A stretch of 21,638 bases of DNA from CAYLZW01 sp964388085 (GTDB taxonomy: Bacteria > Myxococcota > UBA727 > CAYLZW01): NCBI GenBank assembly GCA_964388085.1, contig CAYLZW010000074.1:1-21638 (forward strand), given 5' to 3'. Made by a program: the position numbers and the translations under genes. Below are positions 15,582 through 21,638 of this stretch, in pieces (position 1 is the first letter of the stretch; every line of letters starts with the position of its first letter). Under the pieces are notes generated by a model. That model saw only the letters and a list, made by a program, of their open reading frames with translations. It had not been told where the DNA came from and searched no databases.

Positions 15582-15638
15582 GGGCGGCGACACTAGCAGT
15601 TGCCTGGGGGGAGCGTCTGCGTCTGCGTGAGCGCCGGA

Positions 15639-15691
<53 letters not shown>

Positions 15692-15819
15692 TTGAAACGG
15701 CGCTAACCGAAGCTCAGTGAAGCAGGGGCTCGCTCGCATTCGACGGTGCCGTTGTGCGCGGCGGTGTCAAGGCCAAGCTCGCTTCACGCAGGCCCTACGC
15801 CCCCTGCCATACTGTCCGC

Positions 15820-16800
15820 GTGACCGACGACCGCAAGCTCGATCTCCTCTTCACCCAGCTCGCCACCTGGCTGCGCTCGGGCGCGTCCGCGGTCGTCATG
15901 CTGCCCTCCCTCCTCGACGCCTCCCCGGTATCGCTCCGCGCGCCCCTGCAGCGAGCGCTCACCGGATCGTCGACGCTGTCGCAGGCGTTCGGCGCCTCCG
16001 GTCTGCTCTCGTCGTCAGAGCGCGCGCTGCTGGAGGCCGGCGAATCTTCCGGTCGCTTGCCCGAGCTGCTCGACGCCCTCGCGCACCTGCGTTCGCAGCG
16101 ACGAGCGACCCGCAGGCTGCTGCTCGCCGGGCTCGCGTATCCCGCGTCTCTCCTCGTGCTTGGCGGCTTCCTGCTGACGGCGCCGATGGCCATCACGCGT
16201 GGCGTCGGAGCGTGGCTCTCCGTCGCCGTCTGGCCGTTCATCCTCGTCAGCGCGCTGGCCGTCATGTTCTTCGTCCTCGCTCCGCGCCTGCCGCGCGACG
16301 CGTGGCTCGTCACCGCACCGCGGCGATTTGCGTCCCGCGTCCCGTTGCTCGGCAAGGGGTTCGCCGGCGGTAGCGCGGCCGTATTCTGCGACGTGCTCGC
16401 CCATCTCATCGGCGCCGGCCTCCCCTATACGCTCGCGTTGCCTGCCGCGTTGCAGGCGTCGGGAGTGGATAGCAACAGCCGCAAGGAACGGGAGCTCATG
16501 CGTGCGCTCGACGCCGGCGCCACGCTTACCGAGGCGCTGCGCTCGTCCCAGATCGTCCCGGTCCACATGCTGCCGACACTGAACAGCGCCGAGCAGAGCG
16601 GTACCCTCGAGCGTGCGCTCACGGTCCTCGCGCGCGACGAGGGCCAGCGCTACCGGAGCTTCCTGCGTGCGCTGGTCGCGCTGACGAGCGTGGCGGTGTT
16701 CGGGCTCGTCGTCGTGGCCATCGCGGCGACCATCATCATGGGTGCGTCGTCGTACATCGAGCGCATCGACGCCATAGGCACCACCAGCATGCGACAGTGA
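15820..16800 (+). CDS. Type II secretion / type IV pilus inner-membrane platform protein (GspF/PilC-like)
   Basis: A 326-residue membrane protein with the duplicated T2SSF layout. The first cytoplasmic helical domain (about 10-95) has the family pattern ATWLRSGAS ... LLEAGESSGRL. Two membrane segments follow at about 100-122 and 133-155. The second domain (about 185-280) has LAHLIGAGLPYTLAL ... LNSAEQSGTL, where the usual GE is AE. A final membrane segment is at 286-308. Such proteins anchor the assembly ATPase in secretion and pilus systems. No ATPase (GspE/PilB) or pilin gene lies beside it, which is unusual, and it is shorter than the roughly 400 residues of typical GspF. I chose the GTG at 15820 because it starts just before the first domain; the frame extends to a GTG at 15754 and no ribosome binding site settles the point. 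Confidence 0.8.
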   Translation: MTDDRKLDLLFTQLATWLRSGASAVVMLPSLLDASPVSLRAPLQRALTGSSTLSQAFGASGLLSSSERALLEAGESSGRLPELLDALAHLRSQRRATRRLLLAGLAYPASLLVLGGFLLTAPMAITRGVGAWLSVAVWPFILVSALAVMFFVLAPRLPRDAWLVTAPRRFASRVPLLGKGFAGGSAAVFCDVLAHLIGAGLPYTLALPAALQASGVDSNSRKERELMRALDAGATLTEALRSSQIVPVHMLPTLNSAEQSGTLERALTVLARDEGQRYRSFLRALVALTSVAVFGLVVVAIAATIIMGASSYIERIDAIGTTSMRQ

Positions 16801-16824
16801 TTCGCGCTGTTGTCGCAGAACTGC

Positions 16825-17214
16825 TCACGGCAGAAAGCAGTCGTAGTTCTCCTGCCGATACACGAGCCCGTCGCGCAGCGTGATGAACACGGCGAACAGG
16901 GCGCGTAGCTCGTCACCCTCCTGCTTGCCGAGCACCGGCACCCGCAAGACGGCGCTCCAGGTGACCTGCAGCGCCATCCGGTCCCCCTCGGCGAGCGCGC
17001 TCGTGACCTCGAAGGTCTGCGAGCGCAGCACCTTCTGGCCGGCCACCGAGCCCGCGAGCAGCGCGTCGCGATCGCGCACCGCGCCGTTTGGGCTGAGCGC
17101 GTTCGGGTGCTCTCGCTGCTCGACGTCGGGATGAATCACGTCGGCGAGCGCAGCGGCGTCGAAGCGCTCGAGCGCGTCGAAATAGCGGCGAACAATCGTT
17201 GGCGTCTCGGTCAT
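16825..17214 (-). CDS. SnoaL/NTF2-like small protein
   Basis: A 129-residue protein with the cone-shaped NTF2/SnoaL pattern. An N-terminal helix pair (PTIVRRYFDALERFDAAALADVIHPDV) is followed by curved-sheet strands ending in VFITLRDGLVYRQENYDCF. Members include ketosteroid isomerases, polyketide cyclases and many ligand-binding proteins; the active residues are too variable to assign a reaction. The ATG at 17214 overlaps the stop of the upstream PilZ gene (ATGA) and has a strong AGGAGG four bases before it, so the start is secure and translation is probably coupled. A frame running further upstream is the out-of-phase overlap with PilZ and is not part of this gene. Confidence 0.85.
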   Translation of the reverse strand: MTETPTIVRRYFDALERFDAAALADVIHPDVEQREHPNALSPNGAVRDRDALLAGSVAGQKVLRSQTFEVTSALAEGDRMALQVTWSAVLRVPVLGKQEGDELRALFAVFITLRDGLVYRQENYDCFLP

Positions 17215-17561
17215 GTGTCCTCCTTTGCCCGCAGATACGCGGTCATCGTCTCGCGATCGCGCGGCATCAGGCCGGCGAAGTCGATGCCGAGGCCGCGCGC
17301 GCCGTCGTGGCGCACCACGGTGCCGCGCACCTTGAGGGTCGGCGTCTTCTCGAGCAGTTGGAAGCGGAGCATCACCTCGACGCCCACGTCGAGCAGCGCC
17401 TGCCCCGGCTCGAGGGTCACCTCGAGCAACATTCCCGTGAACGAGAGGTCCTTGATCTGGCCGGGCAGCGACACGGGGGCGATGAGCCACGCGCTGGAGC
17501 CGCATTCGAAGCGAGGCTCCCGCCGACGATCTTCCGGACGGCCATTGTGAATGGACCACAT
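17211..17561 (-). CDS. PilZ domain protein (probable c-di-GMP receptor)
   Basis: A 116-residue single-domain PilZ protein. Both ligand motifs are present: the Arg cluster RRREPR (12-17) and DLSFTG (38-43), which matches (D/N)xSxxG. In PilZ proteins these residues wrap the c-di-GMP dimer, so binding is likely. A beta-barrel pattern fills the rest, including RGTVVRHDGARGLGIDF. Output could be motility, polysaccharide or surface behaviour, but there is no fused effector domain. The ATG at 17561 has no Shine-Dalgarno sequence and lies inside a 14-bp dyad, which may matter for its control. It overlaps the SnoaL-like gene by four bases and lies 73 bp after the RNA methyltransferase gene on the same strand. 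Confidence 0.85.
   Translation of the reverse strand: MWSIHNGRPEDRRREPRFECGSSAWLIAPVSLPGQIKDLSFTGMLLEVTLEPGQALLDVGVEVMLRFQLLEKTPTLKVRGTVVRHDGARGLGIDFAGLMPRDRETMTAYLRAKEDT
17219..17224 (-). promoter_or_regulatory. Ribosome binding site of the SnoaL-like gene
   Basis: AGGAGG on the reverse strand lies four bases before the ATG at 17214, inside the last codons of the PilZ gene. It decides the start and supports reinitiation after PilZ. Confidence 0.75.
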
Positions 17562-17566
17562 GGTCC
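17553..17566. promoter_or_regulatory. Dyad GGACCA-CA-TGGTCC spanning the PilZ start codon
   Basis: Two perfect 6-bp arms flank two bases, and the PilZ ATG (17561-17559 on the minus strand) uses the centre. In RNA it could form only a short-looped hairpin; in DNA it could be a repressor site. Confidence 0.35.
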
Positions 17567-17582
17567 GGAGAGGTTTTCAGCA

Positions 17583-17605
17583 AAGGGCCTCGGAGGGAAG
17601 CCCTT
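17583..17605 (-). terminator. Weak hairpin after the RNA methyltransferase gene
   Basis: AAGGGC (17583-17588) pairs with GCCCTT (17600-17605) around an 11-base loop, about 30 bp past the methyltransferase stop. Only a very short T run follows on the minus strand, so termination, if any, would be partial. The PilZ gene could still be read through. Confidence 0.25.
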
Positions 17606-17634
17606 CTGCCCGGAACCTGTCCGCTCAGCGCGGG

Positions 17635-18783
17635 CTACAGCTCCCAGCGACGCAGCGTCGCCTTCAAGGGGCCGCTGAAGAGTGGCCACCTCCTGTCGGG
17701 GCGACCGAGCCCGATGGCGAATTCAGCGTCGTCATAGGCGGTGAACAGCAACAGGCGCGCGCCGGCTTCCGTCCGCATTCGCTCGCCGAACGCGCCGTAC
17801 AGCGCCCGCAGCGCGCGAAGGTCATCGCCGCCGAGGCGCTCTCCGAAGGGCAGGTTCGAGACGACGACGGGGCGCTCGCCCGGCATCTTGACGCCGCGCG
17901 CGTCCGCTCGCGTGGGCAAGAGGTGGGCCGAGAGCCCGGCGCGCGCCACGGCTTCGCGCGCGCGATCCACGGCCTCGGGGTCCACGTCGGAGAGCTCGAT
18001 GGGCGCTGGCAGTGTGGTCAGCACCTCGTCGGCCGCGCGCTCGCGTGCTCTCGCCAACGCCTCCTTCAGCTCTTTGGGCGCGCGCTTGTAGCGATCGATG
18101 GCGAAGCGTCGCTCCATGCCGGGGGCGCGCTTCAAGGCCCGCAGCGCCTGCTCGATCGCCAGCGTCCCCGCGCCGCAGAACGGATCGAGGAACGGCCGCT
18201 TCACGTCGGCGTGCCCCATGGCGAGGATGGCCGCCGCGAGGTTCTCCTTCATGGGAGCCTCGCCGCCCTCCACGCGATAGCCGCGCTTGTGCAGCGGCGC
18301 CCCGCTGGTGTCGAACGAGAACGTGACGCTCGCCTTCTCCCAATGCAGCACGAAGCGCACGTGCGGCCGCTTCACGTCGACGCTGGGCCGAAAGCCGCCC
18401 TGGACGCGCAGGCGATCCACGATGACGTCCTTCACGCGCTGGGCGGCGTAGAGCGAGTGATCCCAGAAGGCGTCGCGCAGGTGCGCCTCGACGGCGAGGG
18501 TGGTGCCCTCCTCGAGGAAGTCCTCGAAGCGTACGGCGGAGAGCCGCTCCACCAGCGCCTGCTCGTCCGTGGCCTCGAAGCGCTCGAGCACCCAGAGCGC
18601 GCGCGAGGCGACGCGGGAGAACACGTTCACGTCGGCGAGGACCTGCACCGGCGCCTCGTAGCTGACGGCTCCCCGCAGCGCTTGCGAGCGCTCGACGCCG
18701 AAGGCGCGCAGCTCATGCTTCAGCGCCTGCTCGCAACCGCGCGCACAGGTAGCGACCTGCTGGATCAGCTCTGTCGTCGACAC
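17635..18783 (-). CDS. THUMP-domain class I SAM-dependent RNA methyltransferase (RlmL-like)
   Basis: A 382-residue protein of the COG0116 type. An N-terminal ferredoxin-like/THUMP region (about 1-155, starting TELIQQVATCARGCEQALKHEL) leads to the linker LHKRGYR (164-170), typical of RlmL. The Rossmann methyltransferase has KENLAAAIL (179-187), the SAM motif DPFCGAGT (200-207) and the acidic SDVDP (265-269). The catalytic motif is SNLPFGER (309-316). RlmL makes m2G2445 in 23S rRNA and normally carries NPPYG; here the second residue is Leu (NLPF). Length matches a stand-alone RlmL, without the RlmK half seen in E. coli. Older databases misname the family as N6-adenine DNA methylase. The start is the GTG at 18783; its upstream GGAG is too close for a normal ribosome binding site. 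The exact rRNA target is an inference. Confidence 0.85.
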   Translation of the reverse strand: MSTTELIQQVATCARGCEQALKHELRAFGVERSQALRGAVSYEAPVQVLADVNVFSRVASRALWVLERFEATDEQALVERLSAVRFEDFLEEGTTLAVEAHLRDAFWDHSLYAAQRVKDVIVDRLRVQGGFRPSVDVKRPHVRFVLHWEKASVTFSFDTSGAPLHKRGYRVEGGEAPMKENLAAAILAMGHADVKRPFLDPFCGAGTLAIEQALRALKRAPGMERRFAIDRYKRAPKELKEALARARERAADEVLTTLPAPIELSDVDPEAVDRAREAVARAGLSAHLLPTRADARGVKMPGERPVVVSNLPFGERLGGDDLRALRALYGAFGERMRTEAGARLLLFTAYDDAEFAIGLGRPDRRWPLFSGPLKATLRRWEL

Positions 18784-18875
18784 TCCGCCGTCATACTGAA
18801 GCGCCCGCGCAGAAGCTCCCGAAAAGCACGTCGGGCCCTACCTTGCGACCCGGGCCGCCGGCGGTATCGTCGCGC

Positions 18876-19706
18876 ATGCCCTTCGCCGAGGTCGGTCGCG
18901 AGCGCCTGTACTACGAGCTGTCGGGGGACGGGCCGCCGCTCGTGCTCATCCGCGGCCTGTCGCGCTCGCTGCGCTTCTGGGATCGCCTGCTGCCGCACCT
19001 CGAGGGCCGCTTCCGGCTGCTGACCTATGACCACCGCGGCATTGGCCGCTCGCCCATCGTCGGCAAGCGCTTCTCCATCGCCGACCTCGCGAACGATCTC
19101 GCGGGCGTCATCAGCGAGAGCGGCGTCGGCCGAGCGCACGTGTTCGGCATGTCCCTCGGCGGCATGGTGGCGATGCAGCTCGCGCTCGATCACCCGCAGC
19201 ACGTCGACAAGCTCGTGCTCGGCGCCACGACGGCGGGGACGTTCCAGCGCGCCATGCCCCGCGTCGACACGCTCGCGTTCCTCGGCGTGACGGCCGTGCT
19301 GCCGAAGCCGCTGCAGTGCAGGCTGCAGGCTCCCCGCCTCATGAGCCCCCGCTTCAGCAAGGCGAACCCGGGCGTCGCCGCCGGCTGGGTGCCGCACCTC
19401 GAGCGCGAGCCCATCGATGGCAAGGTCGTCGTGCAGCAAGCGCTCGCGGGCGCTCGCCACGACGTCACCCGCCGCCTGCACGAGATCCAGAGCGACGTGC
19501 TCGTCATCACCGGCGACGCCGACCGCCTGATCCCGGACCGCCACTCGCGCCGCCTGGCAAGAGGCATCGCGGGCTCGAGGCTCGTCGTTCTGCCCGGCGT
19601 CGGCCACGACCTCGCCGCGGAGGCCCCGGCGGATCTCGCCAGCGAGCTGTGCGGGTTCCTGCTGCGCGACGAGGTGCCCGCGAGAGCCGAAGCCGTAGGC
19701 GAGTGA
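18876..19706 (+). CDS. Alpha/beta hydrolase
   Basis: A 276-residue cytoplasmic protein of the alpha/beta-hydrolase fold. The nucleophile elbow is GMSLGG with S93, the acid is probably D216 in GDADRLIP, and the base is H244 in GVGHD. YDHRGIGRS (51-59) is the usual strand-4 region. The typical HG oxyanion turn is RG here (RGLSRS). The cap region is at about 120-195. The sequence resembles 3-oxoadipate enol-lactonase and related esterases in general layout, but no pathway genes lie nearby, so the substrate is open. I chose the ATG at 18876 because the fold starts immediately after it; 11 more in-frame residues are possible. No ribosome binding site is visible, so a leaderless message is possible. 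It is divergent from the RNA methyltransferase with a 92-bp gap. Confidence 0.9.
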   Translation: MPFAEVGRERLYYELSGDGPPLVLIRGLSRSLRFWDRLLPHLEGRFRLLTYDHRGIGRSPIVGKRFSIADLANDLAGVISESGVGRAHVFGMSLGGMVAMQLALDHPQHVDKLVLGATTAGTFQRAMPRVDTLAFLGVTAVLPKPLQCRLQAPRLMSPRFSKANPGVAAGWVPHLEREPIDGKVVVQQALAGARHDVTRRLHEIQSDVLVITGDADRLIPDRHSRRLARGIAGSRLVVLPGVGHDLAAEAPADLASELCGFLLRDEVPARAEAVGE

Positions 19707-19715
19707 GCCACCTCC

Positions 19716-19733
19716 CTCGCCGTCGCCGTCGCT
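19716..19733. repeat. Short GTCGCC-type hexamer repeat after the hydrolase gene
   Basis: Three consecutive six-base units, CTCGCC, GTCGCC and GTCGCT, begin ten bases after the hydrolase stop. This is the same hexamer that makes up the longer array at 15640-15691, again outside coding sequence. Confidence 0.55.
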
Positions 19734-19842
19734 CAAAGGGTCACACTTTCACCTACAGCCGCCGCCTAGGCTCGTGGTGGAAGGTGCGCCAAAACCCCCA
19801 ACCCAGCGCTACTCTCAGCACGTCTCGCGGGGGAAGCACCCT

Positions 19843-21638
19843 ATGTCCGTACGCCGCAGTGATGGCTCCACGACCGTCCCGGTCCGCCCCCGGACGACGA
19901 CGACAAAGGCCGAGCCGCTCGAGAGCAAGCCGCGCGCGACGACGGCCAGGGCGGCAGGCACCCGAGCCGAGAGCCACTTCGGAGCCGACGCCGTCCCGGG
20001 CGGCGCCACGGTCCTGAGCGGCGTCAGCCGAGCCGCCGAGACATCGACAAAGACGGCTGCCCAGCGCGCCGGCGACGTCGGCGGGCGGCCGCCCGAGAAG
20101 GAGAACGCCAAATACGACTACGTCATCGTCGGCGCCGGAGCCGGCGGCGCTCCCCTCGCTGCCCGCCTCGCGGAGCAGGGCTACAAGGTGCTGGTGCTCG
20201 AGGGCGGCGAGGACAAGAAGTCCGACATCTCGCAGGTCCCCGCGCTGCACGCCGGCGCCTCCGAGGACAAAGACCTGCTCGCCTACGAAGAGGGCTACTT
20301 CGTCCAGCACTTCAGCGACGAGGCCGACAACCGCGCGGACCCGAAGTACACCGACGAGAAGGACGGCGTGTTCTATCCCCGCGGCGAGGGCATCGGCGGC
20401 AGCACGCGCATGAACGCGCAGATCTTCGTGCGCGTCGACGACGTCGACTGGGACAACATCGCGAAGCTGACCGGCGATCCCGAGTGGAGCGCCGGCAACA
20501 TGAAGCAGTACTTCTCGAAGCTCGAGAAGAACGAATACCGCCCGGTGCTGAAGGCGCTGCACCACCTCGGCAAGAAGCTCGGCATCGAGGGCCTCCAGAA
20601 CCTGCAGGGCCACGGCTTCGACGGCTGGCTCGAGACCACGCGCGCCGATCCGAAGCTCCTCCTCGGCGACAAGCAGCTGCTGCGCATCGTGAAGGAGGCG
20701 GGCAAGTTCTCGTTCAAGGAGCTCGGCGGCATCGGCGACAAGGTGAAGCGGCTGTTCAGCCTCTTCGATCCCAATGACGATCGCGTGCAAGGCACCGAAG
20801 GGCTCACGCTCACCCCGTTGAGCGTCACCGAGGACGGCCGCCGCAACGGTCCCCGCGACCGCTTGCTCGACGCCGCCGAGCAGCACTCCGATCGGCTCGA
20901 GATCAAGAGCGGCGCCTGGGTCGAGAGCGTGATCCTGAATGACGACAACGAGGTCACCGGCGTCAAATACAAGACGGCGGACGGCGAGACCCACGTCGAG
21001 CACGTGCGCCGGGAGGCCATCCTCAGCGCGGGCGCGTTCGGCACCCCCGAGCTGCTCATGCGCTCGGGCATCGGCCCGAAGGACGAGCTGGCGAAGCTCG
21101 AGAAGCACGGCGTGACGACGAGGGTGGAGCTGCCCGGCGTCGGTAAGAGCCTCTCGGATCGCTACGAGGTGGGTGTCGTCGTCAAGATGAAGGACGCCTT
21201 CAAGTCGCTCGAGGGCCTCGGCTTCAAGCCCGACCCGAACGATCCCGCCTATGTCGATTGGCAGCAGAACGGCGACGGCCTCTATGCGACCAACGGCGCC
21301 GTCATCGCGTTCCAGGCCAAGAGCGATCCCAAGATGGACGACCCCGACCTCTACATCTTCGGGGTGCCCGGCAAGTTCGAGGGCTATTACCCGGGCTATT
21401 CGGCCGACGCCGTCAAAGACGACGAGCTCTTCACCTGGGTCATCCTGCACGAGAACAAGGGCGACAAGCGCGGCGAGGTCACCGTCAACCCCGAGGACCC
21501 GTCGGGCAAGGGCTCCGTGAACTTCCAGTACCACAAGGAAGAGAGCCCAGGAGACAGCAAGCCGCTCGTCGAGGGCATCAAGATGGTGCGCCGCCTGACC
21601 GCGCAATTCGGCGACCTCGTCGAGGGCGAGGTGTGGCC
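19843..21638 (+). CDS. GMC family FAD-dependent oxidoreductase, C-terminus cut by window edge
   Basis: The frame is open from the ATG at 19843 to the right edge, giving 598 complete codons. GMC marks are the FAD-binding YDYVIVGAGAGGAPLAARL (91-109) with LVLEGG (117-122), the first GMC signature FYPRGEGIGGSTRMNAQ (177-193), and the second GAFGTPELLMRSGIGP (397-412). GMC enzymes oxidise alcohols, sugars or sterols; the catalytic His near the C-terminus lies beyond the edge. The first 85 residues are a Thr/Arg/Ala-rich, probably disordered extension with no signal peptide, which is unusual for the family. Where most members have an N-x-x-DH motif, this one reads GKSLSDRYE (434-442). A GGGGGAAG element lies about seven bases before the start. 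A long open frame on the opposite strand is a codon-bias shadow. Confidence 0.9.
   Translation, partial: MSVRRSDGSTTVPVRPRTTTTKAEPLESKPRATTARAAGTRAESHFGADAVPGGATVLSGVSRAAETSTKTAAQRAGDVGGRPPEKENAKYDYVIVGAGAGGAPLAARLAEQGYKVLVLEGGEDKKSDISQVPALHAGASEDKDLLAYEEGYFVQHFSDEADNRADPKYTDEKDGVFYPRGEGIGGSTRMNAQIFVRVDDVDWDNIAKLTGDPEWSAGNMKQYFSKLEKNEYRPVLKALHHLGKKLGIEGLQNLQGHGFDGWLETTRADPKLLLGDKQLLRIVKEAGKFSFKELGGIGDKVKRLFSLFDPNDDRVQGTEGLTLTPLSVTEDGRRNGPRDRLLDAAEQHSDRLEIKSGAWVESVILNDDNEVTGVKYKTADGETHVEHVRREAILSAGAFGTPELLMRSGIGPKDELAKLEKHGVTTRVELPGVGKSLSDRYEVGVVVKMKDAFKSLEGLGFKPDPNDPAYVDWQQNGDGLYATNGAVIAFQAKSDPKMDDPDLYIFGVPGKFEGYYPGYSADAVKDDELFTWVILHENKGDKRGEVTVNPEDPSGKGSVNFQYHKEESPGDSKPLVEGIKMVRRLTAQFGDLVEGEVW

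Noticed and set aside
19753..21606. A 617-codon minus-strand open frame
   Set aside because: It is antisense to the GMC oxidoreductase, whose motifs are clear. Its Leu/Val/Ala-rich content is typical of codon shadows.

Overview
The window is high-G+C bacterial DNA that is densely coding; no stretch without a gene exceeds about 250 bases. The strongest taxonomic clue is the gene at 3229-4647. It ends in a MYXO-CTERM-like tail (Cys-rich motif, one hydrophobic segment, Arg cluster), a surface-sorting signal typical of Myxococcota. Two lipoproteins, large hybrid sensor kinases and a CheB/CheR-kinase fusion fit the same picture. I would place the source in the Myxococcota, perhaps near the Polyangiales, but the window has no rRNA or other marker to fix this. 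I saw no tRNA, rRNA, CRISPR array, insertion sequence or phage gene.

Layout. (1) 1-764, minus: the N-terminal part of a PutA-type proline dehydrogenase, cut by the window edge. (2) 909-4647: a cell-envelope module. An M23 peptidase lipoprotein reads left. Divergent from it is a two-gene unit, a beta-propeller-like lipoprotein overlapping by 4 bases a second M23 peptidase with a MYXO-CTERM anchor. The divergent region holds two copies of a promoter-like box 33 bp apart. (3) 4656-5564, minus: a two-domain VOC/PhnB-like protein. (4) 5741-14309, plus: a signalling cluster made of a small helical protein of unknown function, a KaiC-like ATPase with three RecA/KaiC domains instead of two, a soluble GAF-GAF histidine kinase and, after a 241-bp gap, a CheB-CheR-PAS-kinase-receiver fusion of about 1,280 residues. 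The first two genes overlap by ATGA and the third follows 19 bp later, so they look like one operon. (5) 14343-15581, minus: an AI-2E family membrane protein. (6) 15820-16800, plus: a solitary type II secretion/type IV pilus inner-membrane platform protein (GspF/PilC-like). (7) 16825-18783, minus: a THUMP-domain RNA methyltransferase, then a PilZ protein coupled by ATGA overlap to a SnoaL/NTF2-like protein. (8) 18876-19706, plus: an alpha/beta hydrolase. (9) 19843 to the right edge, plus: a GMC flavin oxidoreductase, truncated by the window.

How they may work together. The KaiC operon reads as an ATPase-plus-kinase sensory unit. No kaiA or kaiB is visible, so a clock role cannot be claimed. 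The three-domain ATPase could be a nucleotide-driven switch read by the GAF-GAF kinase. That kinase has no partner regulator beside it except the receiver at the end of the CheB/CheR fusion. The M23 pair probably remodels or attacks peptidoglycan at or outside the outer membrane. The remaining genes look like unrelated metabolic or housekeeping neighbours.
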